Shown here: positions 1 to 11,300 of the stretch, one piece after another
How positions within the stretch are numbered: the first letter of the stretch is position 1
Layout: each line of letters begins with the position of its first letter
Source of the DNA: Hybos culiciformis
Taxonomy: Eukaryota; Arthropoda; Insecta; Diptera; Hybotidae
DNA: 64,000 nucleotides
NCBI GenBank assembly: GCA_964007475.1
Contig: OZ023274.1
Location: forward strand, 76,271,303 to 76,335,302
Direction: 5' to 3'
Notes under the pieces: model-generated
Told to the model about the DNA's origin: nothing
What the model saw: the letters and a program-made list of their open reading frames with translations, nothing else
Databases searched by the model: none
Made by a program: the position numbers and the translations under genes

Positions 1-1239
1 ATATTATAATTTACACATAATGTTGTTGCACATTAAGTCCGAAGTTCACATACATTTGTATCTCAGACTTATAACGAAGCAAATCTCTACCATCGTAGAG
101 CAATTGAAATTCATTTTTCTCGATACATTTAAAATTTTTTTTTCTTTGTCAATATTTTTTCTTAACTAACTAAAAGAGACGAATATTTTAACTTCACTTT
201 AAAAACAACTAAAACGGAAATCCTGCATGCAACTTTTAAGGGCATTAAGCCAAACTTATTGTATAATAGGAATAGTAAATATTATTCCATAGTTTTGGTG
301 GAACAGTTAGCAAAACAATGTAAAACGTAAATATTTTTGGTATTTATACAGTTTTTTTTTAATAACATTATTAAATTTCGGAATATTTAATTAATTATTA
401 ATAAAAGATATAAGCATTTTTTTGTGTTATTTTTTGTAAATCTTGTAAATTACATTGCATTACATTTTTTCATTGTGTATTAATGTTTTAGCTATGTAGT
501 TTGTAAGTAAGTATTATTTAATATTGCATAGAAAATTATATATTTTCGTGAGGTCTTAAATTAAATAGAAATTTAAATTTTCATATTATATAGAAAATTG
601 TATAATTTAAAACATGTTGTTTAATTTGCGATTGTAAATAAAAATAATTGAATAAAAATATATAATTTTTTATAGAGAATTGTAATAGGTCAAGGTGGAG
701 TTATTTGAAAAAAATAAAAAATAAATAAAATAAAATAAAATAAAATAAAAATACTTTTTAAAACATTAGTAAAATAAGAAATTCCAGGAAAAAAAGAATT
801 AGTTATGTATAGTAGGTGTACAGCATAAACATAGTTTTTTTTTTCTTAGATAATCATTATTTGATATAACTGATAACACTTGAATTTGAAAATTGTGTCA
901 TCTGTATGATTGTACAGAAAAATTTGCAGATTAAATCTGATTTTTGTTGTTTCTTCTTAGTCAGTGAATTTAATTAAATCCATAAAGTTAGTTTCATCTC
1001 AAAAAATTATAATAAACATATTTGGGAACGATTTTATTTACTTTATTTCGATAATAAATTGTAACAATGCGGTGTCAGCAAATTAATAGAAAATCTTATG
1101 GATATCCATCTACAAACAGAATTTTTGATTTTGGAAGGTGAGCCCTGAGACATTTAAATTATTATGAAAACTTTATATAACAAACCAAGATGATCATTCA
1201 AAACAATATTATACTATTCAAAATACTTAAAACTCTTAC
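1..1239. other. AT-rich sequence, probably P450 first intron
   Basis: No second P450 exon could be recognised here. The DNA is AT-rich with short A/T runs and a TAAAA-type microsatellite near 716-752. As the P450 first exon ends in a good donor at 1239-1238 (minus strand), the stretch is most simply the first part of intron 1, with the rest of the gene beyond the left edge. Confidence 0.5.
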
Positions 1240-1442
1240 CTCCAAGTGTTTCCTAGAATAGGAATTGGTTTCGGGCCTGGTACTTCGCTATACGGTAAAA
1301 CATTTGAGAATTGATCTAATGTTTGAATATCATCAGCTGTGTGCGGACATGATGCTTCATAATTTTTTTTCGAAATTGATTGAAATGAATTTAATTTTTG
1401 AGCCAAAACACTAGATTTTAATAACTTCTGGATTGAGCTCAT
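1240..1442 (-). CDS. Mitochondrial-clan cytochrome P450, first coding exon (partial)
   Basis: This exon encodes 67 residues plus two bases of the next codon. The N-terminus is rich in Ser, Lys and Gln and has no hydrophobic membrane anchor, so it reads as a mitochondrial presequence. It is followed by the proline-rich hinge VPGPKPIPILGNTW at residues 54-67, which is diagnostic of P450s; the form PGPKPIPILGN is typical of insect mitochondrial enzymes (CYP12, CYP49, CYP301/302-like). Such enzymes take electrons from adrenodoxin and oxidise xenobiotics or ecdysteroid precursors. The ATG at 1442 follows AT-rich leader sequence. The exon ends TGG AG|GTAAGAG, a strong donor at 1239-1238 giving a phase-2 intron. 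The helix C, I-helix and heme-cysteine regions must lie left of the window, and I found no exon 2 within it. The family call is sound; the subfamily is not resolved, and a lone pseudo-exon cannot be excluded. Confidence 0.8.
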
Positions 1443-3548
1443 TTTTTTGTTTTATTTTTATAAATTTTGTAAATTAACAGTTTTTGATAACTCTCTTAAT
1501 ATGAAGAAAAAAAAATAAATAAAAAATTACACACTGAATAATAAAATAGATATTTTTAAATATCAACCAAAAAGTTAAAAAAAATTTTATATTATTTCTG
1601 ATAATAAAATTTTATTGTAATTTACTTTTACAACTTTTTAATTAATACAACTTAAGCATTAATTTAACTTAGTTTTTTCTACACCTTAATGGTCATTTTA
1701 AAGCTAAGAAATATGTACGTACGTAAGGTATTATAACCAAAAGTATAGTAGTGTTAAGAAGATAAAAATGTAAATTTTTATCAAAACATCTTCTTGATCA
1801 AAATTCCTTCTTTTCTAATATTTCATTATAAGAACGTAAGTAACAATGACATTTTCTTGTTATCATATTTTATAGTTGGAGTTTTTGAATATCCAAATGT
1901 TAATAAGATCCAGAATAAAAAGAACACACACTTTTCCACTGAGATTATATGTGACACAAAGACGAGAAAAATATTGAAATATATCAACCTATATATTTAA
2001 ATATATCTCGTGTCGTTTGTGACACGTCCGCCGTGTGGTTACTTTTTTTAAGTTTTCAGAATCACCGTATTGAAGAAAAAAAAAATTTTGTAGCCTCTTC
2101 AGAAAGCCATTCGAAAAGGCTTTGAGTCGCGAAAAAGGTGTTTATTTCTACTATGTATGTCCTGTTGACATTGTTTGTGACACCCCACCTTATTACCCCG
2201 TATATGAAAGTGTGTCCACTATCTATTTCGCTGAAGACATGATTTTTCATAATCTTCCCATTTATTATACAAATGAAGATCATTAAGTTTTTTTTGAGTT
2301 GCAGATCGATCTCTAAAATATTTCATTCATTCCAAATACAAATGGATTTCTATTTAATGACGGGTTTGGATAAAAATCAAAATTCCAAAAAACAATAATG
2401 GAGTAACCCATATTTCTACATAAACGTACATAATGTGTGTAATAAAAATTTCCCAATCAATGGAATTTTTAACTTTTTTTTTCTTAATTACATTGACTTT
2501 AATTAAGTTTTCAATAACAGACAATAAAACTTTTGTAAATCTTAAATTGATTCATCAAAGTATCTTACAAAAAAAAATAAATAAATTTCACCATTTGAAA
2601 TCAGAAATTGAAAACAAAGAATAGTGTTAAAAAAAAATTTTTGGATTTTTTTTTTGGTCAATTATTTTATTACATCGTTGTAATGGTTTTATTCGAAAAA
2701 TAATAAATAAAAAAAAAATGTAAAATAATTTTTTTTTCTCAACCGAATAAATAAAACGTCCGATTCATTGAAAATCAAATTAAAAACTGAAAAGAAAATT
2801 CTTAGATTTTTTATTTATGAAAATAACATATGGATTATTTTTTTTATATTTATTTTGCACTCACATGAATTTTGTAGAAAAAAAATTTTCATTCATTTTT
2901 ACTATTCATTTTTACTATTTGTTATGATTTTTCTTGTAAACAAAAAAAAAAATTCATGAATGAAATAATGTATATAAACATTTTTAAAAATCATAATGTG
3001 TGTCTTTGTCATAATGTATCTAACACTCAAGAAAATGTTTATAAACATTATGTGGTTCAAAATAATAATATCCGACTATAGAAATGAATATTAATATACA
3101 ATATAAATATCAAATGGCATATAACACAAAGCGGTACGATTTTCAAGTAAAAAGTTCGAAATTTGCTGTATTTATAGAGTATATATATTGAATTTCACAC
3201 TGTCGTCGTCAGTGATTAGAACAAAGATTCTGAATTAAAGAAACAGTTTTCGCCAAATTTCTGTATTGTCGATGTATCTCGCATGAAGTATACTTCGAAA
3301 TATATTCCTAAAGCAACCTTAGCTAGTTAAATTTTGCCTTTTGCTTTTAATTAATTCTTAAATAATGAAAACTAAAATTTCTAGTATATAGAGGTAATAC
3401 AAAAAAATATTAAAACTTATAAAAAATGTATATAATGTAATTATGTAATGAATGGTTTTATATGAACATACTATGTACCTACTTATTTATAAAATAATGA
3501 GGCAATATTATGAGCTATAATGATGAATTCTGTATAATTTTTTTTTGT
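1443..3548. other. Intergenic AT-rich stretch
   Basis: No gene is recognisable. A slightly GC-richer block at about 1940-2290 carries the words GTGTCGTTTGTGACACG and GTTTGTGACACCCCACC, so a TGTGACAC word occurs several times. It may be an old transposon fragment, but no termini were found. The rest is A/T runs. Confidence 0.4.
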
Positions 3549-4242
3549 TCATTCGTATTTGAACGTAGAAATCGAACTTAAATTGAGATGGATATTTTTA
3601 TATCTGTTTTTAGTACCAATTTTTTTTCTTTTTTTACATTTTGATGAAATAATTGACTGTTTTCTAGTACTAAGCTTATTATTATGATTATGATGATTTC
3701 TCATTTTCGTTACGTGACTGCGACATTTTCTTTTTCTTTTACATTTTTTATCACAACAGCAGCAGGCACAATATTTTTTCCTATGATTTTGATTATTTCG
3801 ATTGTAAAACACAATTGGATAAGATTCATCTCTCATTCGCGGTGAAGATAATGTTGTTTTTGGGACTTCAACTACTGCTAAATTTATATTTTGAGTTCTT
3901 AGTTTAACATCGAACGTTCTTGTTAGATTTGATGGCTTATCTGTATCTATACTTAACGTTGTTGACGGTTCATTTGATATTTCTGTTTGGTTTTCTGTGA
4001 CAACAATGTCAATCAATGATTTTTCTGTTTGGTTTTCTGTGACAACAATGTCAATCAATGATTTTTCTGTTTGGTTTTCTGTGACAACAATGTCATTCTT
4101 ACTTGTTGAAGTTGACTGTCGTATTCTAACATTCTGACAATTTATAAAAATTTCGGAATCATATACGATGCTTGCTGTCTGTACGTTAGTATTATTGGAG
4201 CAATCACCTATAAATTCTTCTTTAATTGTAATATCTGAATTA
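3549..4242 (-). CDS. Secreted Cys-rich protein family member 1, last exon (5' exon not found)
   Basis: Reading on the minus strand from a clear acceptor (TTTTCATTGCAG, ending 4243), one base completes a codon and 230 residues follow to TGA at 3551-3549. Near the start is ASIVYDSEIFINCQN, which parallels GNVIYDPKFYINDNN and GNITYTPTVYIQTCSN in the two neighbouring genes. Then comes a 14-residue tandem repeat (IDIVVTENQTEKSL, 42-bp period, about 2.7 copies) with N-glycosylation sequons. A Cys-dense patch (YCACCCCDKKC) and a very basic Lys/Arg/His/Asn-rich tail complete it. The first base T would join an upstream AG to make Ser, the same phase-2 junction as in the neighbours. No signal-peptide exon could be located upstream, where a hAT relic begins only 186 bp away; the gene may be disrupted or the exon more distant. 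Function unknown. Confidence 0.6.
3981..4100 (-). repeat. 42-bp tandem repeat inside coding exon
   Basis: The plus-strand word TTCTGTTTGGTTTTCTGTGA starts at 3981, 4023 and 4065, so the period is 42 bp. The copies are nearly identical and keep the frame (14 codons each), which indicates recent in-frame expansion within family member 1. Confidence 0.9.
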
Positions 4243-4420
4243 CTGCAATGAAAATATATTTTGTTTTATTATAAGAAATCATCAAAACGCTTAGAGAGCA
4301 TAATATAGTAACTATTAGTTTGCATTTCTTTTTTAAAAATTTGTTTTGTTTCTTAATAAAATAGAATAGAAGTCGATGGAAAAGTTGAGAAAATTTAACC
4401 TAGAGCCATAAGATCTTATA

Positions 4421-4988
4421 ACTTATTTAGGGTTTCTGAAACTCCGGTATTTTGATATCCGTCGGATTCGGTATTTGAATTTTTCAAAACCGCCGGTTAT
4501 CAGATAGCCCATCAAAAAAATTCTAAATATAATGAAAACAGTAAATAATGTTTGAATTGAATTTTTATAAATCTTTATTCAATTTTAAATAAAACGATTT
4601 TAGAAATACAAGCGCATTCAACGATATATCAGATAATCGTGATCTGATTTTGGCCCAGAAATTAGCTGATATTGAAAATACTCGCTCAGAATCCGTAGAT
4701 GTTGGCTTGATGTTGGTTGGCTTGATGAAAAAGTTTATCGAATATCGTGTTTTTTTTACGTTTAACGAAATTAAAGTTTAACGAATATCGTGTTTTGTTT
4801 ACGTTTAACGAATATTGGATTTGAATGCTCAAGAAATTTTAAATTTTATACGCAACTAATTTTAAAAAAATATTTAAAAATAGTTAACGGATATCGTATA
4901 CTTTTAGCGGATATCGGATTCGAATACATGAGAAGAAAGCCGCGGATTTTCGGATTCGGTTTTTCCGGTTCAGAAACCCTACTTATTA
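4421..4988. mobile_element. Decayed hAT element with TIRs and imperfect 8-bp TSD
   Basis: The element body is 4429-4980. The left end reads AGGGTTTCTGAA and the right end is its exact reverse complement, TTCAGAAACCCT. The flanks are ACTTATTT (4421-4428) and ACTTATTA (4981-4988), an 8-bp duplication with one mismatch. On the minus strand at about 4569-4700 is a transposase C-terminal relic with the hAT dimerisation signature SERVFS, followed by KIRSRLSDIS and then a stop. Eight-bp duplications, the AGGGTTT terminus and SERVFS together identify the hAT superfamily. The interior is too short for an active transposase. Confidence 0.8.
4569..4700 (-). pseudogene. hAT transposase C-terminal fragment
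   Basis: The minus-strand reading contains DSERVFSISANFWAKIRSRL and then LNALVFLKSFY before TAA at 4571-4569. S-x-SERVFS followed by a basic R-S-R-L segment and a leucine-rich helix is the conserved C-terminal dimerisation region of hAT transposases. Nothing upstream remains open, so this is a relic within the 4429-4980 element. Confidence 0.7.
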
Positions 4989-6464
4989 TGTTCACTTTAA
5001 AATAAACATAGTATTGAAATTGGCTTAAGTCTAAAGACCCAAAACAAGCTATACCCTCGTCTGTTATACAATAACCAATTACATACTAGCGATTATTACA
5101 TTTCTTTCTAATTTTACAATTATTATGACTTAGTAGTTTAAGTATATTTAATAGTAAAATATAACTAAATTAAAGATAGGTACATAACGTAATAATAATA
5201 ATAATAATGTAATTAATTATATGTACCATTTCTGGATAGGTAGGTATTTATGATTATTTTTTTTTGAAAATTCAGTAAATTCTGATTGAAATATTACCAC
5301 GACGATGCAAAACTCGTTCCGAAATATAATAATAATATTTCCAAATTAATTATTTTCATATTAAAAAAAAAATTATAAAATTTACATTATTTTATTTCTA
5401 TTTATTTAAAAAAACTAAAATATTAATTTATGTTTTTAGTTGTTTATATAATTTTAGTATTTACCATATTTTTAAAAAAAATCACGTAAAAATAAAATTC
5501 ACTAATCCATCATGGTTCTTGCATTACCAGAATAAAAAGAGAAAGGAAAGAATATTGTTGTGTTAATTTTTAAGATGAGGTTAATAAAACTATCTATAAA
5601 TACATTTTCTTTAATCGGAAATTAAATTTATGGTATATTTAATAAGTTGTCATGGAGAATTTTTTTTTCGCTACTTGTTTGTCGATTTGAAACCTTTTTT
5701 TTAGGTTCATTTGAAGATAGAAGATTTATTTCTGTATAGTTTTTCTTACCCTACCAGATTCACTGATATTACTTGTTTAAAAATCTTATTCTCTAGCTAT
5801 TGCCAATAAAATTCTTTTACATTTAAATTTCTATTTAACTGAAATGAAATTGAGAATACGATTTGCAACGAGTATCATTTGAACTTGAGTTATTTTATTA
5901 TTAATAGACATTTATTTATGTTGTAACGTTTTAATTAATAGAAAAAGATTTCACACTTGTGTTCTTATTCGATGTACAAAAAGTTATGAATTTGATTCAA
6001 CTCATCTAAATTCGATTTAATGCTGCATAATCAGAATATGTATGCGTTTTTTTAATTTTGCATATTTTGCAAATTTTTTATTATGATTAAATTTGATATT
6101 AACTTTGAAAACTCTTTTTTACATGGGTTATCGACATTTTCCATTCTTTACTTCATTTTAATACCATAATTTTAATTAAGTTGATGTTCGCTTCAAATTG
6201 ATTTGCAAAAACCTAGACTATCGATATCTAATCGTTAGACTTTCTACTCTTATAACAAAAGAAATCTAGGTCACAACCGGAGACTAAACATATTTTTTAG
6301 GTTCCTTCAAAACCATTATACCAAAACGGTTTAGTCATATACATATACCACATTCAAATATAACAATTTTCATCCAAATCCAGACCTATCCAATACTGTG
6401 ATTTTCATTCAAATCCATTAAAACTTAAAAAAAATTTAAATTGTTTAAATTTTATATGTAAATT
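4989..6464. other. AT-rich stretch between two hAT relics
   Basis: No reading frame, RNA gene or signal-peptide exon could be supported. There are short microsatellite tracts, for example (AAT)n near 5192-5207. If family member 1 is intact, its missing first exon should lie here or between 4243 and 4420. Confidence 0.4.
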
Positions 6465-7151
6465 ATTTAAACCATGGGTGCACAAGTTTTTTAAGCGACG
6501 AGCCAAATTAAAATAAAACTATTTTTTTGCGGGCCACAAGGAAAAAATATTTTTTATTGTTTTTTATATATACATATTAAATTTTACTTTTCTTTAATAA
6601 TTTTGGAAATATTTGGTACTTATTGTGTTGTAGCCAGTCCGTTATACGAGATCGTAGCTTGATTTTATTTATATTCATAATTGTGAAGGTTTGTTCACAT
6701 ATATACGTTGAACCAAACAAAGATGCGTAACGTCCCGCCGTATCATATAAATTTGGGTACTTGTCCTTATCCAAACATAGATAAAAATTTTCTTTGTCGC
6801 CGTCATTAAATTTTTGTTTTAATATTTCGCAGGATTGCAAGTATGTATATTAATTCCAATTGTAGATGAGGACTAACTTCTTCTGGATTTATTAAAAAAG
6901 TATTCGAAAATACTTTAAAATCGAATTTATATTTTTAAAAATCATCGAATCATTTCTCAAAAATTTCTATTAATTTTCCAATCTTAATAGCATAAAGTCG
7001 ACTATATATTTTATTTTTAATAAAACTTTGGCAATTTGGGAAATGAAAAGATTGATCTTTCTTCTTTTCAAAGTAATAAAAAATATGGCATGAGCTGCGG
7101 GCCGCAAAATGCATCATGGAGGGCCGCACTTTGTGCACCCATGATTTAAAC
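6465..7151. mobile_element. hAT element, 671 bp, perfect TIRs and 8-bp TSD
   Basis: The body is 6473-7143. The left terminus CATGGGTGCACAA and the right terminus TTGTGCACCCATG are exact inverted repeats of 13 bp. The element is flanked on both sides by the identical octamer ATTTAAAC (6465-6472 and 7144-7151). The subterminal GGGCCGCA-type words near both ends are also typical of Charlie/Buster-like hAT elements. The interior codes, on the minus strand, for a damaged transposase C-terminal half. This is an internally deleted, non-autonomous copy. Confidence 0.92.
6577..7090 (-). pseudogene. Decayed hAT transposase (GTF2IRD2/ZBED5-like C-terminus)
   Basis: Two reading-frame pieces lie in order on the minus strand. 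The first (about 7090-6950) contains HFPNCQSFI and KLIEIFEK, then a stop and FDDF. The second (6840-6577) contains the family signature FGSTYICEQTFTIMNINKIK followed by LRSRITD. FGSTY-CEQ-F--MN-NK-K-RSRLTD is the dimerisation region shared by hAT transposases and the domesticated GTF2IRD2, ZBED5 and EPM2AIP1 proteins. At least two in-frame stops and one frameshift separate the pieces, so it is non-functional. Confidence 0.8.
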
Positions 7152-7418
7152 GCTTTGGGAGCCTATATATATTGTGTTGTGGAATTCAAAGTATTGAAAG
7201 TATTGTGTTTTAGTGGAAGACGGACGGACATTTAATGAAAACATGTAGTTAAATTTTTCACTTCTGATGGAAAACGGACTAAAAAATTAAATAAATAATA
7301 TATTAAATAATAAATGTCAATAAATAAATATATTAATAAAACAACGGTTTTTATTTAATAAAAAGACAAAGAAAAAGCACTAATTTATTTCATAGTTATT
7401 GGAACTTTCTCAGGTGGT

Positions 7419-8384
7419 TTAACTAGTACTATTTGTTGGCGGAGCAACTGTTGTGGAAGCATTAGGATCTTCAGATTCACTAAAACGAGACATTAGTTGA
7501 CTTAAGCACTGGCAAATCGCATTCAATTTTGCTGTTATCATATCAATTACATTACTGCATGTTTGAATGTAGACAGTTGGTGTGTAAGTAATATTTCCAG
7601 TGTTAATATTTGTATTAGATGCATTGTCACCGACCACAACAGAACTTGAAATGTTTGCTGCAACTACAATTGTATGATTGCCACAAAAGGTACCATTACC
7701 TAAATATCCAATATTTGTGCAGTTGCAACATGGGCAATTACTAGGAAAACTATAAATAAAAGATATTTGAATTTAAATAAAATAAAAAAACCAATTTAAA
7801 TTTATTTTTTTAGATTTGTTGAAGCTTTCTTTTAAGTTGTATATTGATTGTATATTGATGTATATGTATATTGATATGATGTATGTTGATTTGGAATTCA
7901 TTTAATCTGAGGATGTTAAGCCTAAATTATTTTATTATTTTATTTCATTTTAAAGCTTTAATTAGAACTTTATTTTATTTTATTTAAAATATATGTACTT
8001 TGAAAGAACCATAAAAAGATTGCCAATTTATTTTTTATATGAATTATTGAGAGAAAGAATCATTCTAATGAATATAATATCTATAAATCGTCAAAAATAT
8101 TCGAAAAAAATACTTGGCGCAAGGTGCTTGTATTTAATAAACTGATACAACACTTAAAAATTTTCGGTTATGACAGCATATAGTGTGATTTAAGTTCACG
8201 ACACCTTTAACTAAATTATTAGGTTTCCTTTAAATAAAAATTAAAACATACCCAGGTGAGTTATACAAACAATATATGTTGAAGGAGTTTTATATTGTTA
8301 AGCATTTTGTTTAATAGTATACCTTGAAGCTGCTAATGATGATGACAATATTGATATTAGAACTATTATTTTTAGAATTTCCAT
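7419..8384 (-). CDS. Secreted Cys-rich protein family member 2 (two exons)
   Basis: Exon 1 is 8384-8323 and exon 2 is 7749-7419; joined they give 393 nt, 130 residues plus TAA. Exon 1 encodes a classic signal peptide (MEILKIIVLISILSSSLAAS), ends TCA AG, and is followed by donor GTATAC. Exon 2 follows acceptor TTTATAG and supplies the T, making Ser. The mature N-terminus is Cys-dense (SNCPCCNCTNIG, then FCGNH). The middle has several N-glycosylation sequons and the motif GNITYTPTVYIQTCSN, comparable to the neighbours' YDP and YDS motifs. The C-terminal part contains ICQCLSQL in a likely helix and ends in a short Ser/Thr/Pro tail. An AATAAA (minus) lies at 7389-7384. The exon structure matches family member 3. 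The protein is extracellular; function unknown. No catalytic motif is visible. Confidence 0.82.
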
Positions 8385-11300
8385 CTTAATACTATTTGAA
8401 AATTATAATAATTAAACATTTAAATAGAACTTTTGTTTTTACTTTTTATTTTTTATTTTTTTTTTAATTTAATGGGATGCAGATAAAGTTGAAAAAATAC
8501 AATAAAACTTTATCGTTTATATTTTTGTAGCAAAAATTTTATGAACATGTTAACCAATAAATTTATTCCACTGCACTAAAGGTATATCTCAACGTGGATT
8601 AATTTTTAAGCATTTGCGATATTATATAAGCAGAAATAAGTTTTAGAAATTTTATTTTTGAAAAATTTTTAAAGAACACTATTATTAAGACAATTTATAT
8701 TCCTTCGGAATATTCTATTTGAGCGCTTTTATGCTTTTAAGGAAATTTAAATCCCAGTAGCTTCATTAAAATCAGCATATTAAATTTCTTCTGAAAAAAA
8801 CGAAAATATTTGAGAATCATTATGTCTTATAATTTGGCGTTACATGATGGAACGTTAAATAACCAAAATATCGACTTAACCATAAATCTATTTGAAGCAT
8901 ATTTTTTTATAACTCTGCATTAACAAAAATGTGCACATCACGTTCAATAATTGCATTTAAAGAAAATTATGCGTTCTTATAGTTTTTCTCTTCACATTTT
9001 GAAAAAAAAAAAAAATGTTCAAGGTAATTTTTCTTGATTCAAATTTCTTGACTCATGTTTTTAAACGTGAAACTAATGTGCATTTTTAAAAAGACTAAAA
9101 CGGAAATTATATTAATTATCATCACGTCCTATTAAAATGAAATGTAATTTATGTTTTCCACGAATTTTCCGCTTATTGTTATGTAATTTCTTTTTTTCGT
9201 TTATTTTCGGAAATACATATAAATAAAATAAATTAAATAAATAAAATAAATAAAAAATAAAAAAAAAAAATAAAAATAAAAAAAATGAAAATAAATTAAA
9301 ACCAATAAAATTTTTGAAGGCTATAACAGGCTTCTGATTGATTTGTGCCGGCCCACTACCTCAAATATATATCGGCCCACCGGGAATTTGCCCGGTCTCT
9401 GAGGCCAATCCGCCTTTGGTTTTTCCGATGCCCCTAAATTATTCATAATTGGTAGGCGCATTTGAGCTTGGCAAGCAGAATCAAAACTATACATAATTTC
9501 TAACTTATTTTTATCAGTAATTTTTTTTGTCGAAGAATGTTGAAAAATTTTATTAATTTTTGTCATGATATATATTATTTATAGATCCAATCTTGCACCT
9601 ATTCTTCAGTTGAAAAATTTGAGATGGAAGCGAAGACCCCTCATTAAATAACTCATTATCATCAATATTTGGTAATTTTCGTCATAAGGTTAAACAATGT
9701 TCTTTAAAAAAAAGACTTTCGAATCGAACATTTTTTTAGGGACCTAGTTATAGAATTTGGCCATAGATAGAGATATTTTCAGTACTCCTTACAGGCGGCT
9801 GAACTGAAAGCCATCTAGTCTACTTCTATTCTACTTCTATTCGTATTTTTTATCGAATTTTTATTCTTACTGATACTGATTAAATATAAAAAAAGAATAA
9901 ATCTTAACTATTACAATTTCCATGTCTATTGGAAGATATTCAACTGTAGTTTGTATACAATATTATTGTTAAGGATGTGAGTAGCACAATTTACACCAAT
10001 TAGGCCTTCCGTCCAATATATATTTTCGTTTTATAAAAGCATTATTTTTACATTTTCTTGTCGCGCCACCAAAATTCCAATAAGGCCAACAATTCATTGG
10101 TTATTTCATATTTTATTAATGTCAGATGTTTCGTCTGGTCATTATTTAATTCAAAAATATGGATTTCATTGAAATGAAAACTATAACCCTGTAGGACGTA
10201 TGGGTTTTAAAGGGAAGTATCAAAAAAATAAGGGACATATCGCATAAACTAAGTAAAATTATTTAAATCGAATGCATAGTCTTTGAAAACATTTTTTTTT
10301 ATTCCAGTCATAATATAATTCAGGACAGGAGCGCAGAGTTGGTTGAAGTCCTGATAAAAGGAAAAAGATGGAAGAAAAATTTTTTTTGAGGCATAAAACT
10401 TTCACACTACGTGGGTCTCAGTAAAATGAAGATCGTGCACATATTGCGATTTTTCTTCAATAGAAGACGCGCGAGTTAGTAAGCCTACCATATACCAAAT
10501 GTGGTATATGAACTCGAAAATTCAAATTTTTTGTGTGTTTATAGATTGAATTTACAAAGTCTGTGGTACTGGACAGATATTTATAAACGACATGTTCAGG
10601 TTCACGCATCGGAAACCCGTCTTATTTGTGTACGCTCCAGACAGCAAAACCAAAAATATTGTTTACCCACGATTATTACAATAATAAAAATTATTCAAAT
10701 GTTCGTCAATTCAATAAAAAAACACATAAACATACAAAAAAAATTGAGTTTCATTTTATTCAACTGTGATGCACAGCACGTCAACGTTATGTTGGAGAAA
10801 AAATATATATAATGTTCTTTTACATTTTATTGGATATATTGTATCAAAGAGTATGTGCATCGAAGAGGATTCAGTCCCATACAAAAAATATAAATCAGAA
10901 AAAGAAACAAAAAATCTTAAATCACAGCACCATGAACTTATATTTATATTTTTAAAACTTTAAAAATAACAACAAAATAATTACATAATTCTTAATATAT
11001 GGATTCACATGGTGTTCTTGTTTCAAAAAACTTATTGATCATTATTGATTATTATTGATTATTATATCTTAACTATAAAATTTATCACAAAGGTGTGATA
11101 ATTATGTTGTGATTTGTTCTAACATAAGAATAAAATTTTTATAAAAAATTTTAATTATAGTGTTTTTAATTTTAATTATACTGATTATTATTGATTATTA
11201 TATCTTAACTATAAAATTTATCACAAAGGTGTGATAATTATGTTGTGATTTGTTCTAACATAAGAATAAAATTTTTATAAAAAATTTTAATTATACTGTT

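Noticed and set aside
1050..1150. Acceptor-like TTCTGTTTGTAG followed by an open stretch, as P450 exon 2
   Set aside because: The translation lacks the expected post-hinge P450 sequence and soon hits a stop.
2062..2283. 73-codon minus-strand frame in a GC-richer patch
   Set aside because: No domain, splice context or repeat termini; possibly an old transposon fragment.
9321..9566. 81-codon minus-strand frame with FDSACQAQMRLP and RPGKFPVGRY
   Set aside because: Its GC-rich half resembles repeat sequence (GGGCAAATTCCCGGTGGGCC), and no start, splice or family evidence was found.
10501..10812. 103-codon plus-strand frame
   Set aside because: Composition matches random AT-rich translation, there is no recognised domain, and the tail is Lys/Ile-rich low complexity.
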